Assembly (NCBI GenBank): GCA_934149075.1
Contig: CAKPDR010000003.1
Location: 62,001 to 126,000 of the forward strand
Direction: 5' to 3'
DNA from: an uncultured Clostridia bacterium
GTDB taxonomy: Bacteria > Bacillota > Clostridia > TANB77 > CAG-508
Length of the DNA stretch: 64,000 bases
The translations under genes were made by a program, and so were the position numbers. Positions 33,640 to 43,033 of this stretch are shown piece after piece. Below the pieces are notes generated by a model. That model was not told the origin of the DNA. It made no database searches and saw only the letters and a program-made list of their open reading frames with translations. Positions within the stretch are counted from its first letter, which is position 1, and every line of letters starts with the position of its first letter.

Positions 33640-34100
33640 GTTGCAGTTCACAGCTATTAAAAATATTATGGATGTTGAGAGCCTTCCCTGAGGATTATAT
33701 ATATTTGAGATTGTGTCCTGTTCATTACGTTCAAAAAGAAAATCTAACATAAAAACCCGAGCCTCTCTCACTCAGGCATAAAATGCATATATGTATATGA
33801 GTTTAAACATTTCGAATGTGATTGGAGCAATATTAAAATTTCTTAAATAAATTTATGGAAAGAGTTCACGAGAGTGGAAGGGTGCCATAAATTTATTTTA
33901 GAAATTCTTATGTTGCGTATTGAACCGAGAAAATGTTTCAAATCATATACATATATGCATTTTTTCGTGAGCATTCTTCCGGTTTTTATTTAAAATTTTC
34001 TATTTTTCGCTCCAATCAAACGGACACAATCTCAAATATATATAATCCCCAGGGAAGGCTCTCAACATCCATAATATTTTTAATAGCTGTGAACTGTAGC
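33640..34100 (+). repeat. Long-hairpin element, copy 2 (full length)
   Basis: 461 bp that folds on itself end to end. The outer arms 33644-33718 and 34022-34096 match at 74 of 75 positions. Inner arms 33780-33800 and 33943-33963 pair perfectly over 21 bp. A further 14-bp stem (AAATAAATTTATGG) encloses the conserved loop AAGAGTTCACGAGAGTGG. Only the segments between are imperfect. The right end is followed by a T-rich run. It has no reading frame, and it is a second copy of the 30537-30871 sequence in the same orientation. It could be a fold-back (MITE-like) element or a rod-shaped RNA. Confidence 0.85.
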
Positions 34101-34126
34101 TTTTATTTTTTTCTTTGTAGTACTAT

Positions 34127-34726
34127 TTATTCAAAATCCTCTATTATTTGATTAAGTTCTTCTTTGCCATAAATCTCTAACCCCTCTTGCATATTAATCA
34201 AATCAGTTTCAGTAAGATATTCACTTGAAATATTAGTCTTTTCATACAAACTTTCACTTCCGTCTTTATTTGTCATATAAACAACAACTTTTCCGTCTTC
34301 AATTTTCAATTTAAAATGTTCCCCACACAAATCATTAAACTCTTTGTATAATGTTACTTTTCCCTTCTCAAATCCGATTACTTTCCAATCAGGATAATGA
34401 GCTTGAACTTCTTCTTTTGTCATATTTACAAGTTCTTGTGGTAGCTCCACATATTCATTTATTGTATGGTCACACTGTGCATAATATTTTTTCAAAATTA
34501 ATATAGCACTTGCTGCAACTTTTTCTTCTGTGGAAGTTACTGCTGTTGTATTCTGCTCTTCTGCATATTCTTCTGTACATTCATCTTCTACTAACTCTGA
34601 AATATAATCATTTGACTCCGGTACATTCTCTTCATCTTTATTTTGATTGAATATTATATATGTTATGCCTACTATAATAATTACTGATATAATACTCGCT
34701 ATAATTATTTTTGTTATGTTTTTCAT
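34127..34726 (-). CDS. BofC C-terminal-domain-like protein
   Basis: 199 residues with an N-terminal membrane helix (6-26) and an acidic, Thr-rich linker. The C-terminal domain (YVELPQELVNMTKEEVQAHY, GFEKGKVTLYKEFNDLC, FKLKIEDGKVVVY) matches the BofC C-terminal domain. BofC is a forespore protein restraining SpoIVB in B. subtilis; this protein is membrane-anchored rather than classically secreted, so its role may differ. AGGAGG is 11 nt before ATG 34726. It follows comEC. Confidence 0.72.
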   Translation of the reverse strand: MKNITKIIIASIISVIIIVGITYIIFNQNKDEENVPESNDYISELVEDECTEEYAEEQNTTAVTSTEEKVAASAILILKKYYAQCDHTINEYVELPQELVNMTKEEVQAHYPDWKVIGFEKGKVTLYKEFNDLCGEHFKLKIEDGKVVVYMTNKDGSESLYEKTNISSEYLTETDLINMQEGLEIYGKEELNQIIEDFE

Positions 34727-34759
34727 ACAAACATCAGCCTCCTAAAGCTTTAATTTGTA

Positions 34760-37240
34760 TTAATTATTTACCAAAATTGTATTTTTTATACATTTAAGCT
34801 TCTGGAATATTAACATTTGATTATTTTTCACATTTATACTTATTTCTCCGTCTTTATCTGTTCTATATATCTTGCAATTTATATCTTTCAAGTTTTCTAT
34901 CGTTCTATTACTTGGATGTCCAAATTTATTGTTTATTCCAACACCAATTAAAGCTATTTGCGGTTGTACAGTGCTTATAAACTCTTTTGAACTTGATGTT
35001 TTAGAACCATGATGCGCAACTTTTAATATTGTTGATTTTAATAATTGAGATCCTTTATATTTTTTCAAAATTGCTTTTTCAGCAATTTCCTCTATATCTC
35101 CTGTAAAAAGCATTGAAAAATCTTTATATACTAATTTACAAATTAATGAATTATTATTTAGTATATTTTCATTAATTTTATTTTCCATATCGGGCCATAA
35201 TATATCAAAATATAAGTTTTTCTCTATATTTAATCTTTTACCAGCATTTACAATATGTACATTTATGCCTTTTTCTTTTATTATCTTAATAAATCTATTA
35301 TAATTATCTGAATCCTTTATTTGTTTTCCTATTATCACATTTTCCACTTTCATATTTTGTAAAATATAAAGAACGCCATCACAGTGGTCTTGATCATAAT
35401 GACTAATTATTGCATAATCTATATTTTTTATTTTTCTATCCAATAGATACGGTTCTAGAGTATTTTTCCCAACATCATATGTCTTACTTCCACCACCATC
35501 AATTAAAATTGTTTTATTATTAGGTGTTACTATTAATGTACTATCACCTTGTCCTAAATCTATAAAATAAATTTTTAAATCATGAGGAATCTTTTTTAAG
35601 CCACATATTAATAGTATTATAATTAAGAAAGCTATCTTGATTTTTGAAAAATATGGTCTAAGTTTATATCTTACTAAATATATTGTATTTTTAATTCTTT
35701 TCTGTGTTGGATTACAATTTTTAAAATGAAAAATTTGATATAAAAATCTAAATAAACAAACAACTATATAATATACTATCACTTGATATAAATCAGGTGT
35801 CACAATTCTAAAATTTCCAAAACTAATTTTTGAAATTAAAAGAATTCCATAAACAGGTATTTCTATTATTTTAGCAATTGCCATACCTGCATTTATTGAA
35901 ATCATTGATATTAAAATTTGAATAAATCCTCCCATTACAATTATACCAATAATATAACTTAACATTAAATTTGTTAATATAAAACCTATTCCTATTAAAT
36001 TAAAATTTAATGCCATTATTGGTGCAATTATAATTTGGGCTGAAATTGATACTGAAATTACTTCAATTATATTTTTACATTTTCTTTGAATTTTGAGAAA
36101 TACATATTTCCATTTTCTATTTCTTATTTTTATACTTTTTAAAACTTTTTCAATTATTGTTTCAAAATATATTATGCCTAAAGTTCCACCGTAAGTTAGT
36201 AGAAAGCTTAAGCTTATTAGACTATATGGATTATTTATTAATATTATTAATGCTGAAATTGAAATGTTATTTAATGTATCACTTTTTCTATATACTATAA
36301 ACGCCATACAAGATAAAATCCCCATAATGCTTGCTCTCACAACAGATATACTAAATCCTGTAATAAACATATATATTAATAAAACAACACTTGCAATTAT
36401 TTTGCTTTGCTTTTTACCAAATATTTTTTTAGTTGAATTTGTAACTAATATTATTATATATGAAATATGCATTCCAGATACCGCAAGCACATGTGAAATA
36501 TTACTATTTGAAAAATCTTGTTTTGTTTCTTTATCTATTTCATCAGTATATCCAAGCATAACTCCCATAACAATTTTAGCTATTTTTTCACTATATGTAC
36601 TCTTTATAGCCTCTTTAATTTTTATAAGTGCTCTGTTTGAAACTTGCATTATTGTATTGGCTTTATTTTTTTCCAGTACATTAATATTTTTTACTTTTAT
36701 AGTTCCGTATATTTTTAATGTTTTTAAATATTCTTTATAATCAAATCCTTTATAATTTCTTGCTTTAGATGGTTCAAAAAACTCTCCATTTGCATCTATT
36801 TTATCCCCATATTCTAATTCTTCTTTTGAATTAATATACAAATACGTATTTTTGTAATTTCCATCTATTACCTTTATTTTGTATCTATTATAATACTCTT
36901 TTTCTATTTTATTACTAACTACAATTCCTATAACTTCTAAATTTTCTATACCTTTATACAAATTTTCATATTTACTCTCATTATATTTGATTATTATATT
37001 TGAAATAAATGATGAAATAATTATCGTAAAAATAATATTTAATTTAAAGATTAATTTGATATATCTAAAATATCTTTTAATTGAAAAAATTCTAAATTTC
37101 TTTTTATGATATGGTAATTTGATTATAATATAAATTATTAATAACAAAAAATAAAAAGGCACTATACTTATTTGTAAGTATAGCCCCCATATTATACCTA
37201 TAATATAACCAATTACTATTATAAAAATTGGTCTATTCAA
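34760..37240 (-). CDS. comEC: ComEC/Rec2 DNA-uptake channel protein
   Basis: 826 residues: DUF4131-type N domain with two to three helices, then the competence domain (SHVLAVSGMHISYII) with many helices. The C-terminal metallo-beta-lactamase domain has HYDQDHCDGVLY, DGGGSKTYD and LKVAHHGSKTSS. It forms the inner-membrane channel for single-stranded DNA, and its nuclease-like domain may degrade the other strand. The start is TTG 37240 directly after the preceding stop, with AAGGAG 10 nt upstream. No comEA is in the window. Confidence 0.92.
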   Translation of the reverse strand: MNRPIFIIVIGYIIGIIWGLYLQISIVPFYFLLLIIYIIIKLPYHKKKFRIFSIKRYFRYIKLIFKLNIIFTIIISSFISNIIIKYNESKYENLYKGIENLEVIGIVVSNKIEKEYYNRYKIKVIDGNYKNTYLYINSKEELEYGDKIDANGEFFEPSKARNYKGFDYKEYLKTLKIYGTIKVKNINVLEKNKANTIMQVSNRALIKIKEAIKSTYSEKIAKIVMGVMLGYTDEIDKETKQDFSNSNISHVLAVSGMHISYIIILVTNSTKKIFGKKQSKIIASVVLLIYMFITGFSISVVRASIMGILSCMAFIVYRKSDTLNNISISALIILINNPYSLISLSFLLTYGGTLGIIYFETIIEKVLKSIKIRNRKWKYVFLKIQRKCKNIIEVISVSISAQIIIAPIMALNFNLIGIGFILTNLMLSYIIGIIVMGGFIQILISMISINAGMAIAKIIEIPVYGILLISKISFGNFRIVTPDLYQVIVYYIVVCLFRFLYQIFHFKNCNPTQKRIKNTIYLVRYKLRPYFSKIKIAFLIIILLICGLKKIPHDLKIYFIDLGQGDSTLIVTPNNKTILIDGGGSKTYDVGKNTLEPYLLDRKIKNIDYAIISHYDQDHCDGVLYILQNMKVENVIIGKQIKDSDNYNRFIKIIKEKGINVHIVNAGKRLNIEKNLYFDILWPDMENKINENILNNNSLICKLVYKDFSMLFTGDIEEIAEKAILKKYKGSQLLKSTILKVAHHGSKTSSSKEFISTVQPQIALIGVGINNKFGHPSNRTIENLKDINCKIYRTDKDGEISINVKNNQMLIFQKLKCIKNTILVNN

Positions 37241-38734
37241 TTATTTTACTCTCCTTGCCCCTACATATCTTTTTTGATAATAGCTCGACGATAGTGATGT
37301 TATTACAACTCCTTCTTTTGGATTAGCTGCATGAATAAAACTATTTCCTCCAATATATATTCCAACATGACCTATTGATGAATTTGAAGAATTATTAAAC
37401 ACTACTATATCACCTGGTTGTAAACTACTTTTTTCTACTGCAACCCCATTGTTTATTTGACTTTTAGACGATCTACTTAAAGTTACACCAAAATGTTTAT
37501 ATACATATGATGTAAATCCTGAACAGTCAAATCCGCTTTCAGGTGATGACCCACCTGCAACATATTTACATCCTAAATATTGTTTTGCATATTCTACAAC
37601 TGATGTTCCTTCTGCTGTGGTTGTAGATTTATCAGAACTTGTAGATTGTTCTTCATTATTAACTGTTTCTTGTTGTTCTTCCATTGGTGTAATATTATCC
37701 GGTTTTATTGTGTTTCCACCTCTTGATGTAGTTTTAACTGTTTTTTGATCTGATATATATTTAGCTGATACATATCCAGTTTTCTCTTTTAACTTAATTT
37801 GATACCATCCATCAACCTCTCCTGTTATTTCTACTTTATCATTTCTTGATAAGCTGTCTAATTCTTTACTTGATGTTGATGCTTCTTCTCTTACTACTAA
37901 TCCTTCTGCATCCACATATCCTGTTTTACTAATGCTTTTTACTGTAGCTGTTGTTTTTTCTGCATCTTTTGATTCTTCTTGAACTGGCGTTTCAGTAGTA
38001 GTTGGTGTTTGTTCCTGTTGTTTATTTTCTTCAGATTGTTCCACTGATTGTTGTTCTAAAACTGGTTGCTCAGGTTGTTGTTCATTTGTTATTGATTTTT
38101 TTAATTGTGCTATTCTTATCCATCCTGTCTCTGTATCATTTTCTATTCTACACCAATTATTTATTTTTTCTAATACCTTTACATTTCCACTCATTTTATT
38201 TACACTTCTTGAATTTATAAGTGGTATTACTTTTACTTCTGTTTCTTGTTCTAGAGTATATTGATTATTTTCTGTTATTTCTGTTGATGTTTCTATTGTT
38301 TGTGTTATTGGTTCTATTTCTTCAACTTTTGTTGTATCTATTTCTGTTGTTTCTATATTTTTTTCTGCTGTTGTATCATCGTTATTTGTTGGTTGAACTT
38401 CTGCTGTTTCTGCTGTGGATGTTGCAGTATCTTGCTTACCTGTTGTATCATCATCATCTGTTTCAACAAGTTTATCACTTACATATCCTGTTATGTTTTT
38501 TTCATCTACTTTTATTTTGTACCAACCATTTTCTTGTTCTAATATTTCAACTTTACAGTCCTTGTCTAGTTGATCTATTATTGTTGAGTCTGTGTTTGGC
38601 TCTTTTCTTATATTTACTGTCTCTGAATTTATTCTTCCAGTTGTTGCTTCTACTTTTATGCTAAATATACTCATTATTGTTATCATTAGTATCATTATTG
38701 CAAATTCTTTAACTTTTTTCATTTTAAATTCCAT
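37241..38734 (-). CDS. Secreted SH3b-NlpC/P60 endopeptidase
   Basis: 497 residues: signal peptide (residues 5-30, ending VEA), three bacterial SH3 domains (about 32-92, 160-215, 265-330) separated by Thr/Glu/Gln-rich linkers, and a C-terminal NlpC/P60 domain. The catalytic Cys is in GFDCSGFTSYV and the His in IGHVGIYIGGNSFIHA. It cleaves D-Glu-diaminopimelate type bonds in peptidoglycan. The start is ATG 38734 or the in-frame ATG 38722; neither has a strong site. comEC starts immediately after its stop, so the two are probably one operon. Confidence 0.9.
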   Translation of the reverse strand: MEFKMKKVKEFAIMILMITIMSIFSIKVEATTGRINSETVNIRKEPNTDSTIIDQLDKDCKVEILEQENGWYKIKVDEKNITGYVSDKLVETDDDDTTGKQDTATSTAETAEVQPTNNDDTTAEKNIETTEIDTTKVEEIEPITQTIETSTEITENNQYTLEQETEVKVIPLINSRSVNKMSGNVKVLEKINNWCRIENDTETGWIRIAQLKKSITNEQQPEQPVLEQQSVEQSEENKQQEQTPTTTETPVQEESKDAEKTTATVKSISKTGYVDAEGLVVREEASTSSKELDSLSRNDKVEITGEVDGWYQIKLKEKTGYVSAKYISDQKTVKTTSRGGNTIKPDNITPMEEQQETVNNEEQSTSSDKSTTTAEGTSVVEYAKQYLGCKYVAGGSSPESGFDCSGFTSYVYKHFGVTLSRSSKSQINNGVAVEKSSLQPGDIVVFNNSSNSSIGHVGIYIGGNSFIHAANPKEGVVITSLSSSYYQKRYVGARRVK

Positions 38735-38782
38735 TTCTTGAAGTCAAGCTGACCTCTTTATATTTTATTCTTTACCTGTAAA

Positions 38783-38811
38783 AGTATATACTTAAATTAA
38801 AAAAAAGTCAA
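38783..38811 (-). promoter_or_regulatory. Promoter of the NlpC/P60 gene
   Basis: TTGACT (38806-38811), 17 bp, TATACT (38783-38788). The -35 lies in the descending arm of the ppaC terminator. Confidence 0.75.
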
Positions 38812-38829
38812 TTATTTTTGACTTTTTTT
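38801..38829 (-). terminator. ppaC terminator, overlaps the next -35 box
   Basis: AAAAAAGTCAA and TTGACTTTTTT arms (38801-38829) around a 5-7 nt loop, ending in a T-run on the minus strand. It lies 15 nt past ppaC. Confidence 0.7.
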
Positions 38830-38843
38830 CACGAAAAACGTTT

Positions 38844-39761
38844 CTATATATTCTTTTCAACCAATGGTAATATTTGTTTCTTTCTTGAAACGACACCTGG
38901 CATAACAGCTATATTATCTTTAACTTCATATGTCTTTGAAATTGCATCTGTTCTATCACCTAAAACAATAGCTTCTGAATTACTATTTACTATATCTGTT
39001 ATAACAAATACAAATAAACTTAATCCTTTTGCTAATATTTCTTTATTAATTTCTTGTTCAATTTTTGCTTTTCTTTTTAGAACATCTGGAATACTTACAG
39101 TATTTACCTGTGCAATAACATATTTAATATCTTCTTTTTCAATTTTTTTAGCATCTAATCTAATTAATTCATCTTCTGTATATTTATCAAGATTTGTACC
39201 TGCTTTTAACATTTCTAATCCATAATTTTCTACATCAACATTTGCTATTTTTGCAAGTTCAGCAAGAGCTTTTTTATCTTTTTCAGTTGTTGTTGGTGAT
39301 TTTAATAAAAGTGTATCAGATATTATTGCACTTAACATTAATCCTGCAATTTTTGCTTCTATTTCAATATTGTTTATTTTATATAATTCAAATAATATTG
39401 TAGCTGTGCATCCTACTGGTAATGCATAATAGAATAATGGTTCTGATGTTTCAAAATTATTTATTCTATGATGATCTACAACTGCTTCTATTTTTGCTTT
39501 TTCTATCCCTTCTACTGATTGAGAAAATTCGTTATGATCTACTAGCATAACTCTTTGTCCTTCTTCTACACTTTCTATGTATTTTGGTGCTTCTATATCA
39601 AAATGTTTTAATGCATATTTTGTTTCTTCATTTAATTCTCCTAATCTGCAAGCTACTACTTCTTCTCCTCTTATTTTTGTTTGTAAATCTGCCATTACTA
39701 AACTTGAACAAATTGTATCTGTGTCAGGACTTTTATGTCCAAATACTATTATTTTTTCCAT
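38844..39761 (-). CDS. ppaC: Manganese-dependent inorganic pyrophosphatase (class II)
   Basis: 305 residues, DHH superfamily. It hydrolyses PPi to phosphate. FGHKSPDTDTICSSL, LVDHNEF, VDHHRI, AIISDTLLLKSPTTT and the C-terminal DHHA2 domain with LGDRTDAI are present. The size equals the classical CBS-less type. It lies 17 nt downstream of hslO. Confidence 0.96.
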   Translation of the reverse strand: MEKIIVFGHKSPDTDTICSSLVMADLQTKIRGEEVVACRLGELNEETKYALKHFDIEAPKYIESVEEGQRVMLVDHNEFSQSVEGIEKAKIEAVVDHHRINNFETSEPLFYYALPVGCTATILFELYKINNIEIEAKIAGLMLSAIISDTLLLKSPTTTEKDKKALAELAKIANVDVENYGLEMLKAGTNLDKYTEDELIRLDAKKIEKEDIKYVIAQVNTVSIPDVLKRKAKIEQEINKEILAKGLSLFVFVITDIVNSNSEAIVLGDRTDAISKTYEVKDNIAVMPGVVSRKKQILPLVEKNI

Positions 39762-39778
39762 TTTCTTCTTCTCCTTTT

Positions 39779-40663
39779 TTATTTGTTTGTTTTTCTTAAA
39801 ATTTCTTCTAATTCTTCTTTATTGAAATTATATTTTTTGTTACAAAATTGACATTGAATTTCTGCTTTTCCATCTTCTTCTATTAATTCAGTTAATTGTT
39901 CATTTCCAAGTGTCATTAATCCATCTGCAAATTTTTCTTTATTGCATTTACATTTATATTCAGGTTCTATTGATGTATCTATAATTTGTACATTTTCGTC
40001 TCCTGTTACTTTTTGAGCAATTTCTTTTAAACTTAAATTATTATCTAACATTTTTGAGATTGCTCCAGCTTCAAATATTGATTGCTCTACTTTTGATATC
40101 TCTTCTTCTGTTGCATCTGGCATTGGTGTTATTATATATCCGCCACTTGAACGAACTCCATCCTTATCTACTAAAACTCCAAGTGCAACTGCAGTTTGCT
40201 TTTGTTCTGATGTTTGAAAATAATTTGCAAAGTCTTCTGCAATTTCCCCCGATGTTAATGGACTTATTCCTATATATGGTTCTTTTAGTCCAATATCTTT
40301 TATTACATTTATAAATCCTTGATTTCCTATTGCACCACCTACATCTAATTTTCCAAATTCATTTAATGGTAAATCTGCATGTGGATTTGTTATACATGCC
40401 TTTACATGTGAAGAGTTATCTGATACTGCTACTATTTTTCCTATTGGTCCATTTCCTTTTATTTGAATTGTCAATTTATCTGCTTTATTTTTCATTTCTG
40501 CACCAATTAATGCTGTTATTGTTAAAACTCTTCCCATTGCTGCTGTTGCAAGTGGACTTAAATCATGTAATTTTCTTGCTTCTTCTACTAAATATGTTGT
40601 TGAACAACAAACTACTGATATTTTTCCATTATATGCTAAAAATTTTATTATTTGGTCTTTCAT
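39779..40663 (-). CDS. hslO: Redox-regulated chaperone Hsp33
   Basis: 294 residues. The N-terminal chaperone domain (GRVLTITALIGAEMKNKADKL, GGYIITPMPDA) is followed by the redox switch with KCKCNKEK and QCQFCNK, the four zinc-binding Cys. It is activated by oxidative unfolding. GGAAGGAG precedes ATG 40663. It is in a two-gene unit with ppaC. Confidence 0.96.
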   Translation of the reverse strand: MKDQIIKFLAYNGKISVVCCSTTYLVEEARKLHDLSPLATAAMGRVLTITALIGAEMKNKADKLTIQIKGNGPIGKIVAVSDNSSHVKACITNPHADLPLNEFGKLDVGGAIGNQGFINVIKDIGLKEPYIGISPLTSGEIAEDFANYFQTSEQKQTAVALGVLVDKDGVRSSGGYIITPMPDATEEEISKVEQSIFEAGAISKMLDNNLSLKEIAQKVTGDENVQIIDTSIEPEYKCKCNKEKFADGLMTLGNEQLTELIEEDGKAEIQCQFCNKKYNFNKEELEEILRKTNK

Positions 40664-40700
40664 TTTTGCTCCTTCCTAGACTTCTTCATTTTTTACCAAT

Positions 40701-41801
40701 TTATTTATTATCAATTAATTTAGGTTTACTTTCTTTTTCTTTTATAAAATTTCTATATCCTATAGCAATTGCAGCAATTATCATTAGTAAAAATGATAAT
40801 GCTTTCCAAATTCCACTGTCAAATAGAATTATTGCAAACATTCCAAGAGAAGCACTTAATCCATATAAAATCAATACAGCCTGTTTTTGTGTGAAGCCTT
40901 TTGCTACTAATTTATGATGTAAATGTCCTTTGTCTGGTTTAAATACAGCTTTTATTGATTTTCCTTTTATAATTCTTCTAATAATTGCAAATAATACATC
41001 AAATATTGGAAGTCCTAAAACTATTACTGGTAAAACGATTACTGCTGCTGTATATGTTTTTGCAACTCCTAATATTGAAACTACTGCTAACATAAATCCC
41101 AAAAAGTTTGAACCTGTATCTCCAATAAATGTTTTTGCTGGCGAAAAGTTAAATGGTAAGAAACCTACTAATGCACCACTTAATGCTGTTACTAATACTG
41201 TTGCTACCATTGGAGAATTATTCATTAAAAATATTATTAATAATGATATACATGATATTAGTGATATTCCTGATGATAAACCATCTAATCCATCAATCAA
41301 ATTTATTGCATTTGTAACCCCAACTATCCACACAATTGTAACAATTGTGGAAAACATATCGTTTAAACCTACTCTATATAGAAAAGGAATATCTAAATGT
41401 TCAATTCTAATTCCAAATGATACCACAATTATTGCTGCAACAACTTGTCCAAATAATTGTTGCCACCATTTTAGTGTTTTTGTATCATCAAATACACCTG
41501 TAATTCCAATTGCTACTATTCCAAGCATTAATCCTAATAATTTTTTGCCATATTCTTGTTCAGAAAATAAATCTATACTTCCTTCTACACTCATTATTAT
41601 TAGTAAATATATCATTGATACCAAAAATCCTAATATTACTGCTGGTCCCCCAAATTTAGGCATTCTTTTAGTATGCATTCTTCTTTTGTCTTTTGGCACA
41701 TCTACTGCACCAATTTTATTAGCTATTTTTATAGTATATGGTGTTGCCATAAAAGATACTATAAATGCTAATATAAATGCTATCGCTATATTTCCCCACA
41801 T
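40701..41801 (-). CDS. WecA/TagO-type undecaprenyl-phosphate sugar-1-phosphate transferase
   Basis: 366 residues, about ten membrane helices, MraY/WecA superfamily. It starts a wall-polymer or teichoic-acid lipid-linked precursor by transferring a HexNAc-1-phosphate to undecaprenyl phosphate. FDDTKTLKWWQQL, NLIDGLDGLSSG and FIGDTGSNFLG are the catalytic Asp-rich loops, and GHLHHKLVAKG carries the HxHH motif typical of WecA/TagO. It follows rpiB by 16 nt. The exact sugar is not readable. Confidence 0.88.
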   Translation of the reverse strand: MWGNIAIAFILAFIVSFMATPYTIKIANKIGAVDVPKDKRRMHTKRMPKFGGPAVILGFLVSMIYLLIIMSVEGSIDLFSEQEYGKKLLGLMLGIVAIGITGVFDDTKTLKWWQQLFGQVVAAIIVVSFGIRIEHLDIPFLYRVGLNDMFSTIVTIVWIVGVTNAINLIDGLDGLSSGISLISCISLLIIFLMNNSPMVATVLVTALSGALVGFLPFNFSPAKTFIGDTGSNFLGFMLAVVSILGVAKTYTAAVIVLPVIVLGLPIFDVLFAIIRRIIKGKSIKAVFKPDKGHLHHKLVAKGFTQKQAVLILYGLSASLGMFAIILFDSGIWKALSFLLMIIAAIAIGYRNFIKEKESKPKLIDNK

Positions 41802-41817
41802 ATCTACTTGGCCTCCA

Positions 41818-42264
41818 TTATTTCATATTTTCGCTTTCTATCTCCTCTATTATTTTTATCCTTTCTGCATGTCTTCCTCCTTCAAATTCTGTTGCAAGCC
41901 ACATTCTAACAATTTTTATTGCATTACTTGTATTCATATAATCTGCGCCTAGTGCTAATACATTTGCATCATTATGCATTCTTGAATATTTTGCTTCTTC
42001 TTCATCATTACATTTTGCACATCTTATTCCTTTAAATTTGTTTGCTACAATGCTCATTCCAATTCCAGAACGACATATTACTATTCCTTTATCACATTCT
42101 TTATTTTGCATTTCTAATGCTACAGTTTTTGCTATTTCTGGATAATCTACACTTTCTTTATTAAATGTTCCACAATCTATGTATTCAATTTCTTTTTCTT
42201 CTAAGTATTTCTTTATTTCTTCTTTTAATTCATAGCCTCCATGATCACTGCCTATTGCTATCAT
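41818..42264 (-). CDS. rpiB: Ribose-5-phosphate isomerase B
   Basis: 148 residues. It interconverts ribose-5-P and ribulose-5-P. SDHGGYELK, VICRSGIGMSIVANKFKGIRCA (with the catalytic Cys) and HNDANVLALGAD are typical. The usual CGTGIG is CRSGIG here. GAAAGGAAAG precedes ATG 42264. It is cotranscribed with the WecA-type gene. Confidence 0.93.
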   Translation of the reverse strand: MIAIGSDHGGYELKEEIKKYLEEKEIEYIDCGTFNKESVDYPEIAKTVALEMQNKECDKGIVICRSGIGMSIVANKFKGIRCAKCNDEEEAKYSRMHNDANVLALGADYMNTSNAIKIVRMWLATEFEGGRHAERIKIIEEIESENMK

Positions 42265-42313
42265 TTATATCACTTTCCTTTCTTATGTTTTGCAGCCATA
42301 TGCTGCCTATATT

Positions 42314-42342
42314 AATATACCATAATCTCTTTGCTAGTGCAA
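42314..42342 (-). promoter_or_regulatory. rpiB promoter
   Basis: TTGCAC (42337-42342), 17 bp, TATATT (42314-42319). The leader has a small GCAGC/GCTGC hairpin (42292-42306). Confidence 0.6.
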
Positions 42343-42422
42343 TATTTTTAGAAAAACTTGCTGATTTTTAAGCAATTGGTTAAATATCTTTATTTTTTAC
42401 CATAAAATTTATTGATTAGTAC

Positions 42423-42451
42423 TTGTCAAATCGAAACTTGTATGATATAAT
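42423..42451 (+). promoter_or_regulatory. rpsT promoter
   Basis: TTGTCA (42423-42428), 17 bp, TATAAT (42446-42451). Confidence 0.75.
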
Positions 42452-42497
42452 GTTACACGTTATAGTTTATTATTTACTAAGAGGAGGTGCATCACAC

Positions 42498-42764
42498 ATG
42501 CCAAATATTAAATCAGCTAAAAAAAGAGTTAAAATTATTGAGAAAAAAACATTAGAAAATAATATGATAAAAACTGGTTATAAATCAGCTGTTAAGAAAT
42601 TTGAAGAAGCAATTGCTGCAGGTAATTTAGAAGAAGCTAAAGTTCTATTTTCTGAAGCTACTAAAAAAATTGACCAAGCTTGCACAAAAGGTGTAATTGT
42701 AAAAAATACAGCTTCTAGAAAAAAATCTAGCTTATCAAAAAAATTAAATGCTGCTATGGCATAA
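42498..42764 (+). CDS. rpsT: 30S ribosomal protein S20
   Basis: 88 residues. MPNIKSAKKRVKIIEKKT is the canonical start, and the rest is the two-helix basic fold ending KKLNAAMA. ATG 42498 has AGGAGGTG 8 nt upstream; in-frame sequence further up includes the promoter and is not translated. It is monocistronic and followed by a cluster of five hairpins. Confidence 0.98.
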   Translation: MPNIKSAKKRVKIIEKKTLENNMIKTGYKSAVKKFEEAIAAGNLEEAKVLFSEATKKIDQACTKGVIVKNTASRKKSSLSKKLNAAMA

Positions 42765-42768
42765 GAAG

Positions 42769-43017
42769 AACAAAAGCGGACATTAATAACTTTTGTATTT
42801 ATTAAAACATTTTAAAGTCCGCGTCTTTGTTCGTGTGCGAAATTTGCAAAGCAAATTTCTGTGCAATATATTCATATTATAGGAAATTCGGAGAACTTTC
42901 CTATAATATAAAAAACGACATCGTCGTTTTTTTATTTTTTTATGCAAATAATCTACCAGCATAGTCGGAAGATTATTTGCATTTTTAAAACTGCTAGACA
43001 TTGTCTAACAGTTTTTG
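42769..43017. other. Five consecutive hairpins between convergent genes
   Basis: In 250 bp: (1) GAACAAAAGCGGAC with GTCCGC...TTTGTTC, 42769-42830; (2) GAAATTTGC/GCAAATTTC, 42839-42859; (3) TATTATAGGAAA/TTTCCTATAATA, 42874-42910; (4) AAAACGAC/GTCGTTTT then T-run, 42911-42937; (5) TGCAAATAATCT/AGATTATTTGCA then T-run, 42943-42981; and a weaker ACTG-TAGAC stem to 43017. Numbers 4 and 5 are good terminators for rpsT and for the converging gene. I see no reading frame worth calling. Confidence 0.75.
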
Positions 43018-43033
43018 AATAAACTATTTAATT

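Noticed and set aside
30537..34100. Group II intron or HEARO-type guide RNA for the hairpin elements
   Set aside because: There is no GUGYG start, domain V, intron-encoded protein or IscB/TnpB gene. The rod-like self-complementarity is unlike those RNAs.
42783..43001. 72-codon minus-strand frame between rpsT and the orphan gene
   Set aside because: It runs through the stacked hairpins and has no plausible ribosome binding site or protein-like composition.
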